Assembly: GCA_028692035.1 (NCBI GenBank)
Contig: JAQUYD010000010.1
Coordinates: 1 to 64,000 of the forward strand
Length of the DNA stretch: 64,000 bases
Origin: Oscillospiraceae bacterium
GTDB taxonomy: Bacteria > Bacillota > Clostridia > Oscillospirales > Ruminococcaceae
Reading direction: 5' to 3'
Within the stretch, counting starts at the first letter, position 1. Each line of letters starts with the position of its first letter. Both the position numbers and the translations under genes were made by a program. The notes beneath the pieces were generated by a model. That model did not search any database. It saw only the letters and a program-made list of their open reading frames with translations, and had not been told where the DNA came from. This document shows positions 9,965 through 20,247 of the stretch, in pieces.

Positions 9965-10874
9965 CATGCACTGCGACACCCTGCTGGGCGGCAATCGCAA
10001 CCATTTGGATCTGGTTAACGACCAGATGCACATTTCTCTGGATAAACTGGGCGCTTTTGAGCATTATGTCCAGTGTTTCGCGATCTTTATCCCGGATCAG
10101 TTCCGCGGGCAGGACGCCATTGATTTTTACGACCGCACCTTTGCATATTATAAAGTGCAGACCGAAAAATACGCGGATCGGATGGACTGGGCCCACAATG
10201 GCAAAGAATTGGGCGTAGCGAAAAAACCGATTACCGGGATTTTGACCATCGAGGGCGGCTGTGCGCTGGCGGGCGATCTGGCCCGCGTAAAGCTGTTGAA
10301 GGATCAGGGCGTTGCCATGATGACCCTGACCTGGAACGGCCCCAACGAGCTGGGCTGCGGCACCAGCAAAAATGTGGGTCTTACCGATTTTGGCAAGGCG
10401 GCAATTAAGGAGATGGAGCGGGTTGGTATGCTGGTTGACCTGTCCCATATTTCCGACGCTGGGTTTGAAGACGCCTGCTCGGTGGCAACCAAACCGCTAA
10501 TCGCCAGCCACTCCAATTCCCGTGCTGTCTGTGGGCATATCCGCAATGTGACTGATGAGCAGTTTAAGGAATATGTCAAACGCGGCGGCCTGGTGGGCTT
10601 AAACTACTCCAAAGACTTTATCTGCGACGACCCGGAAAAGGCCGATTTTGACTGGTTGTACCGGCATATTGAGCATTTTCTGAGCTTGGGAGGCGAAAAG
10701 GTCGTGGCCCTGGGCTCCGACTTTGACGGGACCCGTGTGCCGGAATGCTTGAGTTCGGTGGACAAAAATGCTGATTTTTACGAGTATCTGCTGAAAAAGA
10801 ATTTAAATGAGGATTTGATCCGGGCGATCTTCTTTGAAAACGCCAACCGTGTTTTCCAGGAATATGTCCTGTAA
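9951..10874 (+). CDS. Membrane (renal) dipeptidase family M19
   Basis: FDMHCDTL, EGGCALAG, MLVDLSHISDAGFED, ASHSNSRAVCGHIRN, ALGSDFDG. Confidence 0.92.
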   Translation: MKAFDMHCDTLLGGNRNHLDLVNDQMHISLDKLGAFEHYVQCFAIFIPDQFRGQDAIDFYDRTFAYYKVQTEKYADRMDWAHNGKELGVAKKPITGILTIEGGCALAGDLARVKLLKDQGVAMMTLTWNGPNELGCGTSKNVGLTDFGKAAIKEMERVGMLVDLSHISDAGFEDACSVATKPLIASHSNSRAVCGHIRNVTDEQFKEYVKRGGLVGLNYSKDFICDDPEKADFDWLYRHIEHFLSLGGEKVVALGSDFDGTRVPECLSSVDKNADFYEYLLKKNLNEDLIRAIFFENANRVFQEYVL

Positions 10875-10901
10875 TTTGACGTACGGCAAAACGCCAAAGG
10901 A

Positions 10902-12407
10902 GTGAAAAGGGTGCAGTATCAAAGCACAAGAGACAAAACACAGAAGGTTTCGGCAAGCGAGGCGATCCTGCGGGGCCTTTCAGCTGAAGGGGGGCTCTTT
11001 GTCCCCGAACAGCTGCCCAGACTGCCCGAACAACGGCTGGAAAGGATGGTCAACCAGGATTATATCCAGCGCGCACAAGAAATTTTAGGGGACTTTTTGT
11101 CTGATTTTTTGCCGGCAGAGATCGAATCCTGTTTGAAAAGCGCTTACGGGTCCGGAAAATTTTCCGGTAGCAGCATTGCGCCTTTGGCCAAACTTGGCGA
11201 AGATGCCTATTTGTTAGAGCTGTGGCATGGGCCTACCTGCGCGTTTAAGGATATGGCCCTGCAGCTGCTGCCCCAGCTGATGGTCGCCTCGGCACAGAAA
11301 TCTGGCGACGGTAGGGAAATCGTCATTCTGGTAGCGACCTCCGGCGACACAGGCAAGGCCGCGCTGGAAGGATTTTGCGACGTGCCCGGCATCCGGATCA
11401 TTGTGTTTTACCCGGAGGAAGGGGTCAGCCCCCTGCAAAAGCTGCAAATGGCTACCCAAGAAGGGGAAAACGTCTTTGTGGCGGCGATTCAGGGCAACTT
11501 TGACGACGCCCAAACCGGGGTGAAAAGGCTGTTCACCGCACCTGGGGTCATTCAAAAGCTCAAAGAGCAGAAACGGGCGTTTTCCAGCGCCAACTCTATC
11601 AACTGGGGGCGGCTGCTGCCCCAGATTGTCTATTATGTCAGTGCCTACTGCGACCTGGTACGGGATGAGCAGATCGTCTTGGGCGATCCCATCAACGTTT
11701 GCGTGCCCACCGGCAACTTTGGCAATATCCTGGCGGCCTACTATGCCAAGCAGATGGGGCTGCCGATCCAAAAATTGATCTGCGCCTCCAATCAGAACAA
11801 CGTGCTGACCGATTTTATCTGCACCGGCACCTACGACCGAAACCGGCCGTTCTACGCCACGACGTCGCCCTCCATGGATATCCTGATTTCCAGCAATCTG
11901 GAGCGGCTTTTGTTCCACCTGATGGAGGAGGACGACGCGGCGGTGCGCGAACTGATGGAAAGTTTGAAGGAGAAGGGCCGCTATACGGTTTCGCCCCAGA
12001 CGCTGGCGCGACTGCAGGCGGATTTTGACGGCGGATTTTGCGATGAGGCTTGTACGGCGGCCACGATCAAGCGGCTGTTCGACAGCTATTCTTACCTGTG
12101 CGATACCCATACGGCGGTGGCGGTGTCCGTTTACGAGGCATATCGGGCCAGGACCGGCGATGACACCAAAACGGTCATCGCCTCTACGGCAAGCCCGTTT
12201 AAATTTCCCCATGCAGTGCTGTCTGCGCTGGGAGGGGAAACGGCGGGTGGAGACGAGTTCCAGATCGCCGAAAGGTTGGCGGAGCTTTCCGGCTGCCAGG
12301 TACCCGGCCAGTTGGCGGGACTGCGGGAAAAGACGATCCGCTTTACGGAGGTTTTTTCCAAAGAAGGAATGGAAGAAGCGTTGGAACAGGCATTGCCCAA
12401 CGCTTAA
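10902..12407 (+). CDS. thrC: Threonine synthase
   Basis: YQSTRDKTQKVSASEAILRGLSAEGGLFVP; HGPTCAFKDMALQ; ATSGDTGKAALEGF; PTGNFGNILAAYYAKQMGLP. Confidence 0.96.
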   Translation: MKRVQYQSTRDKTQKVSASEAILRGLSAEGGLFVPEQLPRLPEQRLERMVNQDYIQRAQEILGDFLSDFLPAEIESCLKSAYGSGKFSGSSIAPLAKLGEDAYLLELWHGPTCAFKDMALQLLPQLMVASAQKSGDGREIVILVATSGDTGKAALEGFCDVPGIRIIVFYPEEGVSPLQKLQMATQEGENVFVAAIQGNFDDAQTGVKRLFTAPGVIQKLKEQKRAFSSANSINWGRLLPQIVYYVSAYCDLVRDEQIVLGDPINVCVPTGNFGNILAAYYAKQMGLPIQKLICASNQNNVLTDFICTGTYDRNRPFYATTSPSMDILISSNLERLLFHLMEEDDAAVRELMESLKEKGRYTVSPQTLARLQADFDGGFCDEACTAATIKRLFDSYSYLCDTHTAVAVSVYEAYRARTGDDTKTVIASTASPFKFPHAVLSALGGETAGGDEFQIAERLAELSGCQVPGQLAGLREKTIRFTEVFSKEGMEEALEQALPNA

Positions 12408-12419
12408 ACAATGAGAACG

Positions 12420-12460
12420 CGGCGGGAAAGACGAAATGCCTTTCCGCCGTTTTCTTTCTT
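12420..12460 (+). terminator. Rho-independent terminator after thrC
   Basis: cggcgggaaag...ctttccgccg followed by ttttctttctt. Confidence 0.7.
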
Positions 12461-12484
12461 CAAAACGAGAAAGGGGGAACGCCA

Positions 12485-13198
12485 ATGGGGCTGTTTGTCA
12501 TCGGCGACCCGCACCTGTCTTTCGGCTGCCAAAAGCCGATGGATATTTTCCAAGGCTGGGAAAACCATGCGGTGCGCCTGGAGGAAAACTGGCGGGAGAT
12601 CGTCGGCGAGCAAGATACAGTCGTTCTGCCCGGGGATATCTCTTGGGCTATGAATTTTGACCAGGCGCTGCCGGATTTTCAGTTTTTGCATGGCCTGCCC
12701 GGCAAAAAAATCATTCTCAAAGGCAATCACGACTATTGGTGGGCGACTAAAAATAAAATAGATCAATTTTTGCTTCAAAACGGATTAGACGATATCGAAG
12801 TGCTCCATAATAGCTGTATCTGCGCCGAGGGGTTCCGGTTGTGTGGGACCCGCGGCTGGCTGTTTGAAAATGGGCAGCCCCACGACGAAAAGGTCCTGGC
12901 CAGAGAGGCAGGGCGCCTTCGCCTTTCTCTGGATGCGGCAAAGGGAAAAGAGGGCGAGTTGCTGGTTTTTCTGCATTATCCGCCTGTTTTCGGGCAGGAG
13001 GCCAACCGGCCGATCCTGGATACCCTGCTGGATTATGGGGCCAAACGGGTGTTTTACGGGCACATCCATGCCGGCGGATGCGCTTACGCAATCAATGGCG
13101 GATACCAGGGGATCGAATTCCGGCTGGTATCCAGCGATTTTCTGGGTTTTTGCCCGGTGAAAATTGAAAAAAGCACTGAAAAACAACAGCTTTTTTAG
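12485..13198 (+). CDS. Calcineurin-like metallophosphoesterase
   Basis: IGDPHLSFG, LPGDISWA, KGNHDYWW, FYGHIHAGG. Confidence 0.9.
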   Translation: MGLFVIGDPHLSFGCQKPMDIFQGWENHAVRLEENWREIVGEQDTVVLPGDISWAMNFDQALPDFQFLHGLPGKKIILKGNHDYWWATKNKIDQFLLQNGLDDIEVLHNSCICAEGFRLCGTRGWLFENGQPHDEKVLAREAGRLRLSLDAAKGKEGELLVFLHYPPVFGQEANRPILDTLLDYGAKRVFYGHIHAGGCAYAINGGYQGIEFRLVSSDFLGFCPVKIEKSTEKQQLF

Positions 13199-13246
13199 AG
13201 GAAACGCCAAAACGGAAAAAATTATCAAATTCGTAACAATTCGTCC

Positions 13247-13276
13247 TTGGCAAAACCCTTTTTGACATGCTATAAT
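13247..13276 (+). promoter_or_regulatory. Promoter upstream of tig
   Basis: TTGGCA (13247-13252), 18-nt spacer, TATAAT (13271-13276). Confidence 0.6.
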
Positions 13277-13349
13277 AACGTAGTTAATTTGCATCCAGCT
13301 CAAGGGCACTGTGTTGATCCGAGGCTGGAAAGTACAGGAGGAAGTTTAG

Positions 13350-14771
13350 ATGAGCCTTGTTTCGGCCAACAAAGTGGAGACCAATACGTATGAGCTGGTG
13401 GTTTCCATCGGCGCGGAGGAATTCAAAAAAGGGATCGATAAGACCTATAAGAAAACTGCGAAGAACATTACTGTTCCCGGTTTCCGTAAGGGCAAAGCGC
13501 CCAAAAGCGTGATCGAAAAATTGTACGGCGAGTCCGTTTTCTATGAGGATACGGTCAACGAAATGTATCCCGAAGCGTATACCAAGGCAGTGGAAGAAGC
13601 GGGGATTGATCCTGTGGACCGCCCGGAGGTTGAAATTACCGACGTCACCGCAGAGGGTTTTTCCTTTACCGCAAAGGTAACGGTCAAACCGGACGTGACT
13701 GTCAAAAAATATAAGGGCCTGAAAGCAACGAAAACACCTGTCAGCGTAAGCGAGGAACAGGTGGGCGAGGAGGTTGCCAAGCTGCAGGAGCGAAACGGCA
13801 GAATGGTAACAGTAGAAGGCCGCGCCGCAAAAGATGGCGATAACACAGTCATTGATTTTGAAGGGTCTGTAGACGGGGTTCCCTTTGAGGGCGGCAAGGG
13901 CGAGAAATTTGATTTGAAGTTGGGTTCCGGCCAGTTTATCCCAGGCTTTGAGGAGCAGATCGTGGGGAAAAACATCGGTGAGGAATTCGATGTAAATGTC
14001 ACCTTCCCAGAGGATTATCAGGCGGAAGAGCTCGCGGGCAAAGCTGCCGTATTCAAATGCAAGCTACATGAAATCAAGGAAAAAGAACTGCCGGAATTGG
14101 ACGACGAATTCGCCAAGGACGTCAGTGAATTTGACACCTTGGACGAACTGAAAAACGATATCCGCGCCAAGCTGACCGAGGCTGCGCAAAAGAACGCCGA
14201 AACCGCTGTGGAAGAGCAGCTGGTGCAGCAGGTTGTGGAGAGCATGGAAGCGGAAATCCCCCAGTGCATGGTGGACCGCAAGACCGATGAAATGCTGCAG
14301 GAATTCGATTACCGCCTACAGTCCCAGGGCTTGAACCTGGACCTGTATATGAAATATACCGGATTTACCGCCGACGCGTTCAAACAGACCTATCAAGAGC
14401 AGGCCCTCAACCAGGTGAAGATCCGTTTGGCGCTGGAAGAAATCGTTAAGATGGAAAACATCGCGGTTTCGGAAGAGGAGCTCAATGCTGAGTTGGAGAA
14501 GATGGCTTCTACCTATTCCATGGAGCTTGAGAAGATCAAAGAGCTGGTGCCCGCCGAAGATGTGAAGCAGGATCTGGCGGTCAACAAGGCCATCGATCTG
14601 ATCAAATCCAGCGCAGAGGTTTCCGAGGCTGCACCGGAGAAGAAGAAAGCGCCGGCCAAGAAAAAAGCGGCGGTGAAAGAAGAGAAGGCAGACGCGGGCG
14701 AAGAGAAAAAAGCGCCGGCCAAGAAAAAGACGACCAAGAAAAAAGCGGAAGAGGCCAAAGACGCTGAATAG
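13350..14771 (+). CDS. tig: Trigger factor with Lys/Ala-rich C-terminal tail
   Basis: VPGFRKGKAPKSVIEKLYG, FKBP-like middle domain, tail APEKKKAPAKKKAAVKEEKADAGEEKKAPAKKKTTKKKAEEAKDAE. Confidence 0.96.
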   Translation: MSLVSANKVETNTYELVVSIGAEEFKKGIDKTYKKTAKNITVPGFRKGKAPKSVIEKLYGESVFYEDTVNEMYPEAYTKAVEEAGIDPVDRPEVEITDVTAEGFSFTAKVTVKPDVTVKKYKGLKATKTPVSVSEEQVGEEVAKLQERNGRMVTVEGRAAKDGDNTVIDFEGSVDGVPFEGGKGEKFDLKLGSGQFIPGFEEQIVGKNIGEEFDVNVTFPEDYQAEELAGKAAVFKCKLHEIKEKELPELDDEFAKDVSEFDTLDELKNDIRAKLTEAAQKNAETAVEEQLVQQVVESMEAEIPQCMVDRKTDEMLQEFDYRLQSQGLNLDLYMKYTGFTADAFKQTYQEQALNQVKIRLALEEIVKMENIAVSEEELNAELEKMASTYSMELEKIKELVPAEDVKQDLAVNKAIDLIKSSAEVSEAAPEKKKAPAKKKAAVKEEKADAGEEKKAPAKKKTTKKKAEEAKDAE

Positions 14772-14835
14772 GCGGTCGATTATTTTACCGGCGTCCGGTT
14801 TTTCCTCTTACATATTTTGAATGGGGGTATCAACC

Positions 14836-15417
14836 ATGAGTCTGGTGCCAATGGTAGTGGAACAAACAAACCGCGGCGAGCGTTCCTATGACATTTTTTC
14901 CAGATTGCTCAACGACAGAATCATCATGCTTTGCGAGGAAGTGAATGATACCAGCGCAAGTCTGGTAGTGGCGCAGCTTTTGTATTTGGAAGGACAGGAT
15001 CCGGACAAGGACATTAGCCTGTATATTAACAGCCCCGGCGGTTCTGTGACTGCGGGATTGGCCATCTATGATACGATGAAGTATATCAAGTGTGATGTCT
15101 CTACCATTTGTATTGGTATGGCAGCCTCCATGGGCGCATTTTTGATGTCTTCTGGAACAAAGGGCAAGCGTTTGGCGCTGCCCAATAGTGAGATTATGAT
15201 CCATCAGCCGATGGGCGGGATGCAGGGGCAGGTTACCGATATCAAAATCCATGCGGAGCGGTACCTGCGCATCAAAGAAAATCTCAATAAAATACTGGCG
15301 GACAACACGGGAAAACCATTAGAGATCATCCAGCAGGACACGGAACGAGATCATTTCATGTCCGCGCAGGAAGCTATGGAATATGGCCTGATCGACAAGG
15401 TTATTACCAACCGATAA
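14836..15417 (+). CDS. clpP: ATP-dependent Clp protease proteolytic subunit
   Basis: [54 protein letters not shown]. Confidence 0.98.
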   Translation: MSLVPMVVEQTNRGERSYDIFSRLLNDRIIMLCEEVNDTSASLVVAQLLYLEGQDPDKDISLYINSPGGSVTAGLAIYDTMKYIKCDVSTICIGMAASMGAFLMSSGTKGKRLALPNSEIMIHQPMGGMQGQVTDIKIHAERYLRIKENLNKILADNTGKPLEIIQQDTERDHFMSAQEAMEYGLIDKVITNR

Positions 15418-15423
15418 CTTTTG

Positions 15424-15463
15424 GATTCGTGTGGGGACATTTGCCTCCACACGAATTTTTACC
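15424..15463 (+). terminator. Hairpin/terminator between clpP and clpX
   Basis: attcgtgtgg...ccacacgaat followed by tttt. Confidence 0.65.
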
Positions 15464-15503
15464 TGGCGGAATGAACGGGTATGTTGAAAGGGGGAGGAAC
15501 CTT

Positions 15504-16823
15504 ATGGCGAAAAGCGATGATGGCTCAAGAATGCTGCGTTGTTCTTTCTGTGGAAAAACGCAGGATAAAGTGGATAAGCTGATTGCAGGCACAGGCGTTT
15601 GCATCTGCAACGAATGTGTGCAGCTGTGCAACAGCGTACTGGAGGAAGAAGGCTTAGGCGGCCGGAAAAAGACGGGCCGGGAAGAAGCTACAGACATTAC
15701 AATTCCGAAACCGGCTCAGATCAAAGAGGTGCTGGATCAGTATGTCATTGGCCAGGACGCGGCGAAAAAGTCCTTGTCGGTGGCGGTGTATAACCATTAT
15801 AAACGGATCTTCTTCGGCAGCGACGAGGACGTGGAATTAAACAAAAGCAACGTGTTACTGGTGGGGCCCACCGGCACGGGGAAAACGATGTTGGCCCAGA
15901 CGTTGGCCAAAACGCTGAAAGTTCCTTTCGCAGTGACCGACGCGACCACGCTGACTGAGGCCGGCTATGTGGGCGAGGATGTGGAGAATATCCTGCTCCG
16001 GTTGATCCAGGCGGCGGATTATGACATTGAAAAGGCCGAGCGTGGCATCATTTACATCGATGAAATCGACAAGATCGCAAGAAAGAGCGAGAATCCGTCC
16101 ATCACCCGTGACGTTAGCGGCGAAGGGGTGCAGCAGGCGCTTTTGAAAATTTTGGAGGGGACCGTTTCCAATGTGCCGCCTACTGGGGGACGAAAACATC
16201 CACAGCAGGAATTTATCCAGATTGATACCTCCAATATCCTGTTTATTTGCGGCGGCGCTTTTGATGGCATTGACAAGGTGATCGAAAAGAGGGTCAGCCA
16301 GAAATCCGGGCTGGGCTTCGGCTCGGAGCTCAAAGACGCCCAATCAAAGGACTCTGATTTGCTGCTCAGTCAAATCCTGCCGGAGGATCTGGTCAAATTT
16401 GGACTGATCCCTGAGCTGGTAGGCCGGATCCCTGTGGTTACGGCGCTGAAGGCATTGGACGAAGAGGCGCTGGTGCGGATTTTGGTGGAGCCGAAAAATG
16501 CCATCGTCAAGCAGTATCAAAAGCTGTTTGAAATGGACAACATCCAGCTGACCTTTGAGCCGGAGGCGCTGAAGGCCATTGCGCATCTGGCGGTCGAACG
16601 GAAAAACGGTGCCCGCGGGCTGCGTTCCATTATGGAAGCCATCCTGTCGGAAGCCATGTTTACCGCCCCGTCCGATGGGACCATCGAAGCGCTGGTTATC
16701 ACTGCCGACTGTGTGAGCGGGCAAGGGAACCCGCGGGCCACCTATGATTTGGAGCGGCCCACGACGTCCCTAACGCTTCCCGCTTCTAAACGTAACCGTC
16801 CCCGGCGGGACTCGGTTTCCTGA
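15504..16823 (+). CDS. clpX: ATP-dependent protease ATP-binding subunit ClpX
   Basis: [19 protein letters not shown] zinc-binding domain, [17 protein letters not shown] gggaggaacc before ATG 15504. Confidence 0.98.
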   Translation: MAKSDDGSRMLRCSFCGKTQDKVDKLIAGTGVCICNECVQLCNSVLEEEGLGGRKKTGREEATDITIPKPAQIKEVLDQYVIGQDAAKKSLSVAVYNHYKRIFFGSDEDVELNKSNVLLVGPTGTGKTMLAQTLAKTLKVPFAVTDATTLTEAGYVGEDVENILLRLIQAADYDIEKAERGIIYIDEIDKIARKSENPSITRDVSGEGVQQALLKILEGTVSNVPPTGGRKHPQQEFIQIDTSNILFICGGAFDGIDKVIEKRVSQKSGLGFGSELKDAQSKDSDLLLSQILPEDLVKFGLIPELVGRIPVVTALKALDEEALVRILVEPKNAIVKQYQKLFEMDNIQLTFEPEALKAIAHLAVERKNGARGLRSIMEAILSEAMFTAPSDGTIEALVITADCVSGQGNPRATYDLERPTTSLTLPASKRNRPRRDSVS

Positions 16824-16840
16824 CCGGAACAAAGAGATGA

Positions 16841-16883
16841 GTTCCACCTTTCTTTGCCAAAAGAAGGGTGGACTTGCTTTTTC
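16841..16883 (+). terminator. Terminator after clpX
   Basis: gttccacctttctt...aagaagggtggac then ttgcttttt. Confidence 0.65.
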
Positions 16884-16978
16884 ACGGCGATTTTAGTATA
16901 ATTCAACAAAGCGGTTCCATGCTTTTTGACAAAATCGGAGAAAATATCTCTGCTTTTAGGATAATAAAAATTGAAACA

Positions 16979-17012
16979 GGCTTGTGGCAGGACAGACGGC
17001 CTGCCACAAGCC
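16979..17012 (+). promoter_or_regulatory. 13-bp perfect hairpin in the lon leader
   Basis: ggcttgtggcagg-acagacgg-cctgccacaagcc, ending 27 nt upstream of the lon ATG. Confidence 0.6.
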
Positions 17013-17039
17013 GCGATCTCAAAGCGAGAGGGTGAAAAC

Positions 17040-19454
17040 ATGTCTGAATTGAAACAATATCAAATGCCGATGGTGGCCTTGCGCGGATTGGTGCTGTTCC
17101 CCCGGATGATCCTTCATTTTGATGTGGGAAGAGAAAAATCAATTTTGGCGCTGAATGCTGCCATGAAGGATGGAAAACGGGTGTTTTTGACCGCACAAAA
17201 AGATGTCCGGGAAGATGACCCGAAGGAAAACGGGCTTTTTCAGACTGGCGTCGTGGCGGAGGTCCGTCAGATCCTGCGCGCAGGTGAGGAGGGGCTAAAG
17301 GTTCTGGTAGAGGGGAAATTCCGCGCCCGGATTTCTCAGGTGCTCCAAGAAAATCCCTATTGGATGGTGGCTGCCGAAGAAGCGCCCCTAAAAACCCCGG
17401 TCATCCGTAGCAAAACGATGGAAGAAGCACTGATGCGGATTGTGAAGGATTCCTTTGAGGAATTTTGCTACCAGATGCCGAAAATGCCGAAGGAGATCAT
17501 CGTCAATGTGCTGGGCAGCGGTGACCCCATGTATCTTTCCGAGTACATACCCAGCAACCTACCGCTGAAAATCGAGGATAAGCAGCAAATTCTGGAAGAG
17601 GACGTCTTGTCCAAACGGCTGCGGCTGTTGGCCCAGGCGATGGAAAAAGAAAACGATATTCTGGGCCTGGAGCATGATATTTACGACAAGGTCCGAGAGT
17701 CGATGGATAAGAACCAGCGCGAATATTACCTGCGCGAGCAGATGCGGATCATTTCCGAGGAGCTGGGGGAAGAGGAGTCGGTGCTGGATGAAGCAGACGA
17801 GTATCGCCGCCGCATTGCTGCGCTGACTTTGCCTGCGGAGGTGGAGGAAAAGTTTTATTCCGAAGCGGACCGCCTCTCCAAAATGCCGCCTAGCTCCCAT
17901 GAATCCAGCGTGATTCGCGGATATCTGGATCTGTGCTTGGAGCTGCCGTGGAACCGGTCGACCAAGGATAAGATTGATGTTGTCAAGGCAAAGGCACAGC
18001 TGGATCGAGACCATTACGGGCTTGTAAAGGTCAAAGAGCGCATTCTGGAGATGCTGGCAGTGCGTAAGTTGGCGCCGGACATCAAGGGGCAGATCATCTG
18101 CCTAGCGGGCCCTCCCGGCGTGGGGAAAACCTCCATTGCCAAATCCATTGCCAAAGCAATGGGCCGCAAATACGTCCGTATTTCACTGGGCGGCGTCAAG
18201 GACGAGTCGGACATCCGCGGACACAGGAAAACTTACATCGGCGCAATGCCGGGGCGGATCATCAACGCCGTGAAGCTGGCGGGCAGTAATAACCCGCTGA
18301 TGCTTTTGGACGAGGTGGACAAGCTGGGCGGCGACTTTAGGGGAGATCCGTCCTCAGCGCTATTGGAGGTGCTGGACGCGGAACAAAACGATACCTTCCG
18401 CGATCATTTCGTGGAGGTTCCGTTTGATTTGAGCCAGGTGCTGTTCCTCACCACTGCCAACGATGTGGGGATGATCCCTGCGCCGCTGCTGGACCGGATG
18501 GAATTAATTGAGCTTTCCAGTTATACCCGGGAGGAAAAATTCCATATTGCAAAGGAACACCTGATCCCCAAGCAGCTGCGCCGCCATGGGCTGGCTGCCC
18601 GCACCTGTAAGATCACGGATTCGGCCGTCTATGGGTTGTTGGATTACTATACCCGGGAGGCAGGGGTTCGCACATTGGAACGAGAGATCGCTTCTTTGTG
18701 CCGCAAGGCCGCTAAGCAAATCGTCGCCGGAGAGGCGAAGAAAATAACGATCACCGATCAGACACTGCTGGATTGGATCGGCCCGAAAAAGTTTCTGCCG
18801 GAAACCATGGGCGCGGTTAACGAAGTGGGCTGCGTCAACGGACTAGCTTGGACCTCGGTAGGCGGGGAGCTGTTACAAGCAGAGGTGGCGGTACTGGAGG
18901 GAACCGGTAAAATCGAGCTGACCGGTTCGCTGGGCGACGTTATGAAAGAGTCGGCCCATATCGCCGTGAGCCTGGTGCGTCGGATGGCAGGTCAGTATCA
19001 CATCGATAAGGATTTTTATAAAACAAAAGACATCCACATCCATTTTCCGGAGGGGGCGACCCCGAAAGACGGCCCATCCGCCGGCGTGACCATCGTTACG
19101 GCGCTGATTTCGGCCCTCACCGGTATCCCGGTGCGGCGGGATGTGGCAATGACCGGTGAGATCAGCCTGCGAGGCAAGGTTATGGCCATTGGCGGGCTGA
19201 AGGAGAAATCCATGGCAGCTTACCGGGCGGGGTTGAAGACGGTGATTATCCCCAAGGAGAATCAGCCGGATCTGGCCCAGTTCGACCGGGCGGTGCTGGA
19301 TGCGATTAGCTTTGTGCCGGTGGAGCAGGTGGAACAGGTGCTCAAGGCTGCGCTGGCGTTCCCCTGTGAAGAACCGGTAGAGCCGGTGGCGCCGCAGGAA
19401 TTTACGCCGATCCCCCAGGGAAGCCGCCGCAAGACCGCAATGATTGACTGTTAG
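17040..19454 (+). CDS. lon: ATP-dependent protease Lon
   Basis: GPPGVGKTSIAKSIAKAMGRKYVRISLGGVKDESDIRGHRKTYIGAMPG; KDGPSAGVTIVTALIS; start at MSELKQYQMPMVALRG. Confidence 0.98.
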   Translation: MSELKQYQMPMVALRGLVLFPRMILHFDVGREKSILALNAAMKDGKRVFLTAQKDVREDDPKENGLFQTGVVAEVRQILRAGEEGLKVLVEGKFRARISQVLQENPYWMVAAEEAPLKTPVIRSKTMEEALMRIVKDSFEEFCYQMPKMPKEIIVNVLGSGDPMYLSEYIPSNLPLKIEDKQQILEEDVLSKRLRLLAQAMEKENDILGLEHDIYDKVRESMDKNQREYYLREQMRIISEELGEEESVLDEADEYRRRIAALTLPAEVEEKFYSEADRLSKMPPSSHESSVIRGYLDLCLELPWNRSTKDKIDVVKAKAQLDRDHYGLVKVKERILEMLAVRKLAPDIKGQIICLAGPPGVGKTSIAKSIAKAMGRKYVRISLGGVKDESDIRGHRKTYIGAMPGRIINAVKLAGSNNPLMLLDEVDKLGGDFRGDPSSALLEVLDAEQNDTFRDHFVEVPFDLSQVLFLTTANDVGMIPAPLLDRMELIELSSYTREEKFHIAKEHLIPKQLRRHGLAARTCKITDSAVYGLLDYYTREAGVRTLEREIASLCRKAAKQIVAGEAKKITITDQTLLDWIGPKKFLPETMGAVNEVGCVNGLAWTSVGGELLQAEVAVLEGTGKIELTGSLGDVMKESAHIAVSLVRRMAGQYHIDKDFYKTKDIHIHFPEGATPKDGPSAGVTIVTALISALTGIPVRRDVAMTGEISLRGKVMAIGGLKEKSMAAYRAGLKTVIIPKENQPDLAQFDRAVLDAISFVPVEQVEQVLKAALAFPCEEPVEPVAPQEFTPIPQGSRRKTAMIDC

Positions 19455-19464
19455 AGGAGAAGAC

Positions 19465-20247
19465 ATGAATTTTCAGAATGTCCAGTTTGAAGCGTCCTAC
19501 GGTCTGTTCAGCCAGATCCCCCCTTGCGAAATGCCAGAATTTGCTTTTTCAGGCCGCTCCAATGTGGGAAAATCATCTTTGATCAACAAGCTTTTTAACC
19601 GCAAGCAGCTGGCGCGGGTCAGCGCTATGCCGGGAAAAACCACGACGATCAATTTCTTTCGGTTGGACAATGTGCGTTTTGCCGACCTGCCGGGCTATGG
19701 CTACGCCAAAGTGTCGAAAAAAGAAAAAGACCGCTGGTCCGGTCTGATTGGCGATTATTTGGCCAGTGATCGGGACATCGCTTTGGTGTTCCAGCTGCTG
19801 GATATGCGCCATCCGCCTACGAAGGATGATCTGACAATGATTGATTATCTGGTGTCGTGCGAAATGCCCTTTGCCGTTGTCCTGACAAAAATGGACAAGC
19901 TGTCCGGCAAGGAGCAAAGGGAGCGGCTGGCGGCCTTTCAAAAAGAAATCCCATATGCGGATCAGATTACGATTTTGCCGGTTTCTTCTGAGACTGGTGA
20001 AGGAATGGAAGCGATCCGCCAGATCATTGAAGAACTGTCCCAGCGGGAGGAAGAGCAAGGGGCCGAAGCGGAAGCACCGCTGCTAGAACAGCCGCAGGCG
20101 GCGGTACCAAGCGGGACGGAAAACGCCAGCGATGAAATAGAAGAGGCAATCCGCCGCTTTCGGGAATCGGTGCAGTCCGGAGAGCTGGATAGGCAGCCGG
20201 GAAAGCTCCCCACCAGGCAGCGAAAGAAGGGTGAAACATGTTTGTAG
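19465..20247 (+). CDS. engB: Ribosome biogenesis GTPase YsxC/EngB with C-terminal extension
   Basis: FAFSGRSNVGKSSLINKLFNRK, PGKTTTINFF, DLPGYGYAKVSKKEK, LTKMDK. Confidence 0.95.
   Translation: MNFQNVQFEASYGLFSQIPPCEMPEFAFSGRSNVGKSSLINKLFNRKQLARVSAMPGKTTTINFFRLDNVRFADLPGYGYAKVSKKEKDRWSGLIGDYLASDRDIALVFQLLDMRHPPTKDDLTMIDYLVSCEMPFAVVLTKMDKLSGKEQRERLAAFQKEIPYADQITILPVSSETGEGMEAIRQIIEELSQREEEQGAEAEAPLLEQPQAAVPSGTENASDEIEEAIRRFRESVQSGELDRQPGKLPTRQRKKGETCL

Noticed and set aside
11214-12485. 423-aa minus-strand ORF
   Set aside because: Antisense shadow of thrC, no domain motif
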